Of a stretch of 26,363 nt of DNA, positions 22,154 to 26,363 are shown one piece after another. Each line of letters opens with the position of its first letter. The stretch's first letter is position 1. Source of the stretch: CAZXFA01 sp964640085 (GTDB lineage Bacteria > Actinomycetota > UBA4738 > HRBIN12); NCBI GenBank assembly GCA_964640085.1, contig CAZXFA010000031.1, forward strand, positions 1-26,363. The letters are read 5' to 3'. The notes under the pieces are model-generated. The model was given only the letters and a program-made list of their open reading frames with translations. It made no database searches and was not told the DNA's origin. Both the position numbers and the translations under genes were made by a program.

Positions 22154-25100
22154 ATGATCGTCTGTCCCACATGCGGGACCGAGAGCCCGGACAGCTCCAG
22201 GTTCTGCCCCAGCTGCGGGAGCTCCCTCGTTCCCGCGTGCCCCGTGTGCGGGGCCGAGCGCCCCCCGGGAGCTCGGTTCTGTCCGAGCTGCGGCGCCGCG
22301 CTCGTGGAAGAGGCGCCCATCCCGGCCGGCCAGGAGCGGCGGCTGGTCACGATCCTGTTCGCGGACGTGACGGGCTCCACGGGTCTGGGCGAGCGGCTGG
22401 ATCCCGAGCGCCTCCAGGAGGTCCTGGGGACCTACTTCGCTGCGATGCGGGAGGAGATCGAGGCCGAGGGTGGCACGGTCGAGAAGTTCATCGGGGACGC
22501 GGTGATGGCGGCCTTCGGCGTCCCGGCAGCGCACGAGGACGACCCGGCTCGCGCGCTGCGGGCGGCCCTCCGGATGCGCCGCCGCCTCGAGCAGGTGAAC
22601 CGGGACCTCGACGGACGGATCGGTGTGACGCTACGGATCCGGATCGGCGTGAACACGGGCGAGGTCCTCGCGGCGGTCCGCCCTCGGCCCGGCGAGCCCA
22701 TGGTCACCGGGGACGCCGTCAATGTGGCCGCGCGGCTCGAGCAGCAGGCCGATCCCGACCAGGTCGTCGTAGCGGAGCGGACCGCGCGCGCCGTGAGGGG
22801 GTTCCGATTCCGAGAGCTCGGCGAACGCGAGCTTCGAGGCAAGGAGCAGCCCGTTCCGGCGGTCTCGCTCGAGGAACAGGTCCCCGGCGCGCCCCAACGA
22901 GGCGTTCCCGGGCTCAGCGCGCCGATGGTCGGCCGCGACGCCGAGCTGGACCTCCTCGCGAGCCTCTATCGCCGATCCGTGGCCGAGCGGCGGCCGAACC
23001 TCGTCACGATCTACGGAGATCCCGGTGTCGGGAAGAGCCGGCTCACCGTCGAGTTCGTCTCATGGGCGGAGTCGCAGGACCCCGCTCCCCAAGTCGTTCG
23101 TGGCCGATGTCTCCCGTACGTCGACGGCGCCACCTACTGGCCCCTGGCCGAGATCCTCAAGGGGCTCGCGGGCATCCACGACAGCGATCCACCCGAGGTG
23201 GCGCTCGGCAGGCTCCGAGCGCTGGGCAGGGATCTCATCAGCCATGAGGTCGCCTCGAACCCGGGGAAGGCAACGGCGGCGCTGGGCTATTCGGTCGGGG
23301 TGGAGGACCCAGAGTTCGGGCTGCGCAACGCCGAACCGCGAGAGGTGCGGCTCAAGATCCATGCGGCGTGGCGTTCGCTCGTCTCGGCCCTCGCGGCCGG
23401 CTCTCCGGTCGTGGTCGTGATCGAGGACATCCACTGGGCCGACCAAGCGTTGCTCGACCTCCTCGAGGAGCTTGCGGACCGAGTGATCGGCCCGGTCCTG
23501 TTCGTGTGCCCCTCGCGTCCCGAGCTGACCGAGCGCCGCCCGGGCTGGGGAGGTGGACGCCGGAACGTCTCGACGATCTCGCTCGACCCGCTCACCCCCG
23601 ACGAGTCGGACCGGCTCGTTCGGTTCCTCCTCGCCGTCGAGGATCTTCCGGTCGCGGTGCACGACCAGATCCTCCAGCGGGCGGAAGGGAACCCGTTCTT
23701 CCTCGAGGAGATCGTTCGCCACTTGATCGACGAAGGCCGGATCGTCCGCGAGGGCGCGCGATGGCGAGCCAGATCGCAGATCCACGACGTTCGGATCCCC
23801 GACACCGTCCAGGCGGTGCTCGCGGCCAGGATCGACCTCCTCGACCCGACCGAGAAGCGTGCGCTCCAGCGAGCGGCCGTGGTGGGTCGCGTCTTCTGGC
23901 CCGGGCCCGTCGGGCGGCTGCTGGAGAGCGACCGGGGCCGCCTGGATGAGACGTTCATGCATCTCGTGGAGCGCGAGCTCGTCCTCTCGCGGCTCTCCTC
24001 GTCGATCGCGGGGGAACCGGAGTTCATCTTCAAGCACGTCCTGACGCGCGAGGTCGCCTACGAGAGCCTCCCGCGACGGGACCGCTCCGGCGCGCATGCC
24101 GCCGTCGCCTCGTGGATCGAGGAGACGGCCGGGGCGCGACGCGGAGAGTTCGCCGAGCTCCTCGCCTACCACTACGAGGAGGCCTACCGCTCCGGGAACG
24201 GCGACAGGGGCAGCGAGTCGGGCTCCGACGAGGGCCTCCGGCGGAAGGCGTTCGAGTCGCTGATGGAGGCATCGGACGTGGCGCGGCGGCGGTTCGCCCT
24301 GGCGAAGGCGGCGGCGATGGCCGAGCGGGCCCAGGCCCTGTCTCGCGAGCCATCGGAGCGCGCCGCGGCCTTGGAGCAGGTCGGCATGGTGGCGTTCAAC
24401 GACTACCGAGGCGACCTCGCGTTCGCGTCCTTCCAGACCGCCGTCGACCTGCGTGCCAATCGCACGCCCGAGGACAAGGTCGCGATCGCCCGCGTGTGCG
24501 CCCGCGCGGTCGAGATCCCGATGCGGTGGCCGGGATCGATGAAGCGCATGCCATCCGAGGCGGCGGTTCGCCGGTTGCTGGACCTCGGCATCGCCAACGC
24601 GCCCGAGGGCGACAGCGAGGAGCTCGTCCGTCTCCTCCTTGCCGCCGGCTTCATCGCGTATGCGTTCGGGCATCGGCGCCAGATCGGCCAGGAGGAGTAC
24701 GCGCGGGCGGAGTCGGACGCGGAGCGGGCGACCGAGATGGCCCTGCGGCTCGGAAGGCCCGATCTTGCCTCTGCCGCCCTCGACAGCGCGGGCTCGACCC
24801 TCATGCCCCGAGGGCTCTACGGACGGTCGCGAACGTTCGTCGAGCGTCGTCTCAGGCTGGCGGAGACCATGGAGGACCCGTGGGAGCTGGGCGACATCAA
24901 CGCGGTGGCCGCATGGACGAGCGCCATGATCGGCGACTACCCGGAGGCGATCCGGATGGCCGAGCGTGGCGAGGCGGCGGCCCTCGGGCACCACCAGGGA
25001 ATGGCCCTGCACAACCTGTCCTGGCGAGCGTTCGCGGAGTTCTCGCTCGGGGATTGGGCGACGGTCATCGACGACACCCTCCCGCGCGTGTTCGCGCTGC

Positions 25101-25747
25101 TCGGCGACCGCAGGGCGGATCCGCCCTACTTCACGGCGCACGCGTTCGGCTCGGCGACGCTCGTCCACGACGCTCGAGGGGACGCCGCCGCTGAGGAGTT
25201 GATCGGCCTACTCCGGCGGCACGCCGCCTCGACGCAGGGCGAATGGCCGCGTCTGTCGTTGATCTGGCTGGCCTGGATCGTCTCGCGGCAGGGTCGAACC
25301 CAGGAGGTCGACGACCTCCTCGCGAAGCTCGACTTCAGCGCCTCCGGCATCGCCCGTCCTCTCGAGGACCAGGTGCGAGCCGAGATCATCGCGCGGCACG
25401 AGCGCTGGGATGAGGCGCCGGTGTTCCTCGAGCGGTCGCGGGCCTTCAGCGAGCAGGCGGAGCTTCGGGCGCTCCCCGTCCATCTCGACCGCCTGGAGGG
25501 GCGAGCGGCAGTCGCGGCCGGTGACCTCGACCGAGGGCTCGATCTCCTGCGACGAGCTCGAGGAGGGTTCGACCGGATCGGCGCGGCGTGGGAACGGGCT
25601 CGAACGGACCTCGACGTCGCCGACGCGCGGGTGAGCGTCGGCCGCTTCGACGAGGCGCGCACGATCACCGTCGCTGCGTCGCCGGATCTCGAACGTGCCG
25701 GAGCGCTCCTCGAGCTCGAGAGACTGCGGTCCTTGCTGGGTGGCTGA
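22154..25747 (+). CDS. Zinc ribbon / class III adenylate cyclase / AAA ATPase / TPR protein
   Basis: 1197 residues, no membrane segment. Two zinc ribbons open the protein (C4, C7, C18, C21 and C29, C32, C43, C46). A class III cyclase domain follows (about 62-240): metal Asp D71 (FADVTGST) and D115 (IGDAVM), adenine-selecting K111 and D187, N190 and R194 in GDAVNVAARLE. All are present, so cAMP synthesis is likely. A STAND/AAA-type ATPase has Walker A GDPGVGKS (288-295) and Walker B ending E424-D425 (VVVIEDIHWAD). From about 690 to the end are helical repeats like TPRs, without a C-terminal LuxR helix-turn-helix. The likely role is a signal-integrating cyclase gated by its ATPase and repeat domains; substrate and signal are unknown. 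An ATG 13 codons earlier lacks support. Divergent from valS, ending 8 bp from clpX. Related proteins are numerous in actinomycetotes, but their functions are mostly unassigned. Confidence 0.9.
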   Translation: MIVCPTCGTESPDSSRFCPSCGSSLVPACPVCGAERPPGARFCPSCGAALVEEAPIPAGQERRLVTILFADVTGSTGLGERLDPERLQEVLGTYFAAMREEIEAEGGTVEKFIGDAVMAAFGVPAAHEDDPARALRAALRMRRRLEQVNRDLDGRIGVTLRIRIGVNTGEVLAAVRPRPGEPMVTGDAVNVAARLEQQADPDQVVVAERTARAVRGFRFRELGERELRGKEQPVPAVSLEEQVPGAPQRGVPGLSAPMVGRDAELDLLASLYRRSVAERRPNLVTIYGDPGVGKSRLTVEFVSWAESQDPAPQVVRGRCLPYVDGATYWPLAEILKGLAGIHDSDPPEVALGRLRALGRDLISHEVASNPGKATAALGYSVGVEDPEFGLRNAEPREVRLKIHAAWRSLVSALAAGSPVVVVIEDIHWADQALLDLLEELADRVIGPVLFVCPSRPELTERRPGWGGGRRNVSTISLDPLTPDESDRLVRFLLAVEDLPVAVHDQILQRAEGNPFFLEEIVRHLIDEGRIVREGARWRARSQIHDVRIPDTVQAVLAARIDLLDPTEKRALQRAAVVGRVFWPGPVGRLLESDRGRLDETFMHLVERELVLSRLSSSIAGEPEFIFKHVLTREVAYESLPRRDRSGAHAAVASWIEETAGARRGEFAELLAYHYEEAYRSGNGDRGSESGSDEGLRRKAFESLMEASDVARRRFALAKAAAMAERAQALSREPSERAAALEQVGMVAFNDYRGDLAFASFQTAVDLRANRTPEDKVAIARVCARAVEIPMRWPGSMKRMPSEAAVRRLLDLGIANAPEGDSEELVRLLLAAGFIAYAFGHRRQIGQEEYARAESDAERATEMALRLGRPDLASAALDSAGSTLMPRGLYGRSRTFVERRLRLAETMEDPWELGDINAVAAWTSAMIGDYPEAIRMAERGEAAALGHHQGMALHNLSWRAFAEFSLGDWATVIDDTLPRVFALLGDRRADPPYFTAHAFGSATLVHDARGDAAAEELIGLLRRHAASTQGEWPRLSLIWLAWIVSRQGRTQEVDDLLAKLDFSASGIARPLEDQVRAEIIARHERWDEAPVFLERSRAFSEQAELRALPVHLDRLEGRAAVAAGDLDRGLDLLRRARGGFDRIGAAWERARTDLDVADARVSVGRFDEARTITVAASPDLERAGALLELERLRSLLGG

Positions 25748-25755
25748 CCTCGTAG

Positions 25756-26363
25756 CTAGGCGGTGCGCTCCTGACGCTCGCCCCGCTTGCGGGCCTCCTT
25801 CAGCGGGACGAGGGTGGGGTTGACCTTGTTCGCGACGACCTCGGCGTCGATCACGCACTTGGTGACGTCACGGCGGGAGGGCAGCTCGTACATCGTGTTG
25901 AGCAGCACCTCCTCCATGATGGCCCGGAGACCGCGGGCCCCGGTCCCGCGCAGGATCGCCTGATCGGCGATCGACTCCAGGGAGTCGTCGGCGAACTCAA
26001 GCTCCACCCCGTCGAACTCGAAGAACTTGCGGTACTGCTTGACGAGCGCGTTCTTGGGCTTGGTCAGGATGTCCACGAGCGCCTGCTTGTCCAGGTTGTG
26101 GACGTGGGTGAGGACCGGCAGGCGTCCCACGAACTCGGGGATCAGCCCGTACTTCAGCAGGTCCTCCGGGAGCACCTGACCCAGGATCGCGCCGAGGTCC
26201 TTCTCCTCCACTCGCCGAACGTCGGCGCCGAACCCGATCCCGCGGCTGCCGATCCGGCTCTCGACGATCTTCTCCAGCCCGGCGAAGGCGCCGCCGCAGA
26301 TGAACAGGATGTTGGTGGTGTCGATCTGGATGAACTCCTGGTGCGGGTGCTTGCGCCCGCCCT
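25756..26363 (-). CDS. clpX: ATP-dependent Clp protease ATP-binding subunit ClpX (C-terminal part)
   Basis: The last 202 codons; the 5' part lies beyond the window. ClpX unfolds tagged proteins and feeds them to ClpP. Visible are the region after Walker B (HQEFIQIDTTNILFICGGAF, sensor 1), the ClpP-contacting IGF loop (GSRGIGFGADV), LIPEFVGRLPV and the sensor-2 motif GARGLRAIMEE. The C-terminus continues about 20 residues past the conserved KVNPTLV segment as a basic tail (KEARKRGERQ). The Walker A and zinc-binding domain cannot be checked. The stop is 8 bp from the convergent cyclase gene. The clpX-valS neighbourhood is conserved apart from that inserted gene. Confidence 0.97.
   Translation of the reverse strand, partial: GGRKHPHQEFIQIDTTNILFICGGAFAGLEKIVESRIGSRGIGFGADVRRVEEKDLGAILGQVLPEDLLKYGLIPEFVGRLPVLTHVHNLDKQALVDILTKPKNALVKQYRKFFEFDGVELEFADDSLESIADQAILRGTGARGLRAIMEEVLLNTMYELPSRRDVTKCVIDAEVVANKVNPTLVPLKEARKRGERQERTA

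Noticed and set aside
23060..25168. 702-codon minus-strand open frame opposite the cyclase-ATPase gene
   Set aside because: It lies wholly inside a gene with intact motifs on the other strand, and its residues are low-complexity shadow translation.
1..26363. CRISPR array, tRNA or rRNA genes, insertion sequences, attachment sites, prophage or toxin-antitoxin genes
   Set aside because: I saw no regularly spaced repeats, tRNA-like cloverleaf, transposase or integrase motifs on either strand. The only tandem array is the coding repeat of RNase E.

Overview
The window is a high-GC chromosomal segment that most likely comes from an actinomycetote (Actinomycetota), probably a metagenome-derived scaffold. 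The evidence is gene order plus gene types: a minus-strand block clpX - valS - folC - ndk - mreBCD - mrdA - rodA - RNase E/G - rplU - rpmA - obgE - nadD - (LytR_C remnant) - rsfS, an RNase E with a long basic N-terminal extension, an Obg with an OCT domain, and a dissociated FAS II cluster. A run of exactly 100 N (5400-5499) marks a scaffold gap. I cannot assign a class or order from sequence alone.

Layout, left to right. 27-2777 (minus): obgE, nadD, a frame-broken LytR_C-like gene and rsfS (ribosome assembly/silencing and NAD synthesis). 2823-3245 (plus): a small PH-like protein of unknown role. 3242-6110 (minus): rpmA, rplU and an RNase E/G whose N-terminal half carries three arginine/RGG boxes and an (AEPKxK)n repeat interrupted by the scaffold gap. 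6111-6570: a 460-bp divergent intergenic region with a probable long RNase E leader and two inverted repeats. 6571-7731 (plus): a receiver-histidine kinase fusion. 7742-13311 (minus): the rod-shape elongasome operon mreB-mreC-mreD-mrdA-rodA, tightly packed. 13488-17821 (plus): fabD-fabH-fabG-acpP-fabF. 17859-22097 (minus): valS-folC-ndk, with 1-2 nt gaps. 22154-25747 (plus): a 1197-residue zinc ribbon / class III cyclase / AAA ATPase / TPR protein. 25756-26363 (minus): the C-terminal part of clpX, cut by the window edge.

The minus-strand genes look like one ancestral housekeeping block (growth, wall elongation, ribosome and RNA maturation). Four plus-strand units have been set into it at gene boundaries: the PH-like gene, the REC-kinase, the FAS II cluster and the cyclase-ATPase. 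Each ends convergently within a few tens of bases of its neighbour, and none has mobile-element hallmarks.

I found no tRNA, rRNA, CRISPR array, insertion sequence or phage gene, and no convincing new multi-gene system. The points most worth following are the decayed LytR_C gene between nadD and rsfS, the RNase E N-terminal repeat architecture around the gap, the regulatory region between RNase E and the REC-kinase, and the cyclase/ATPase/TPR protein.
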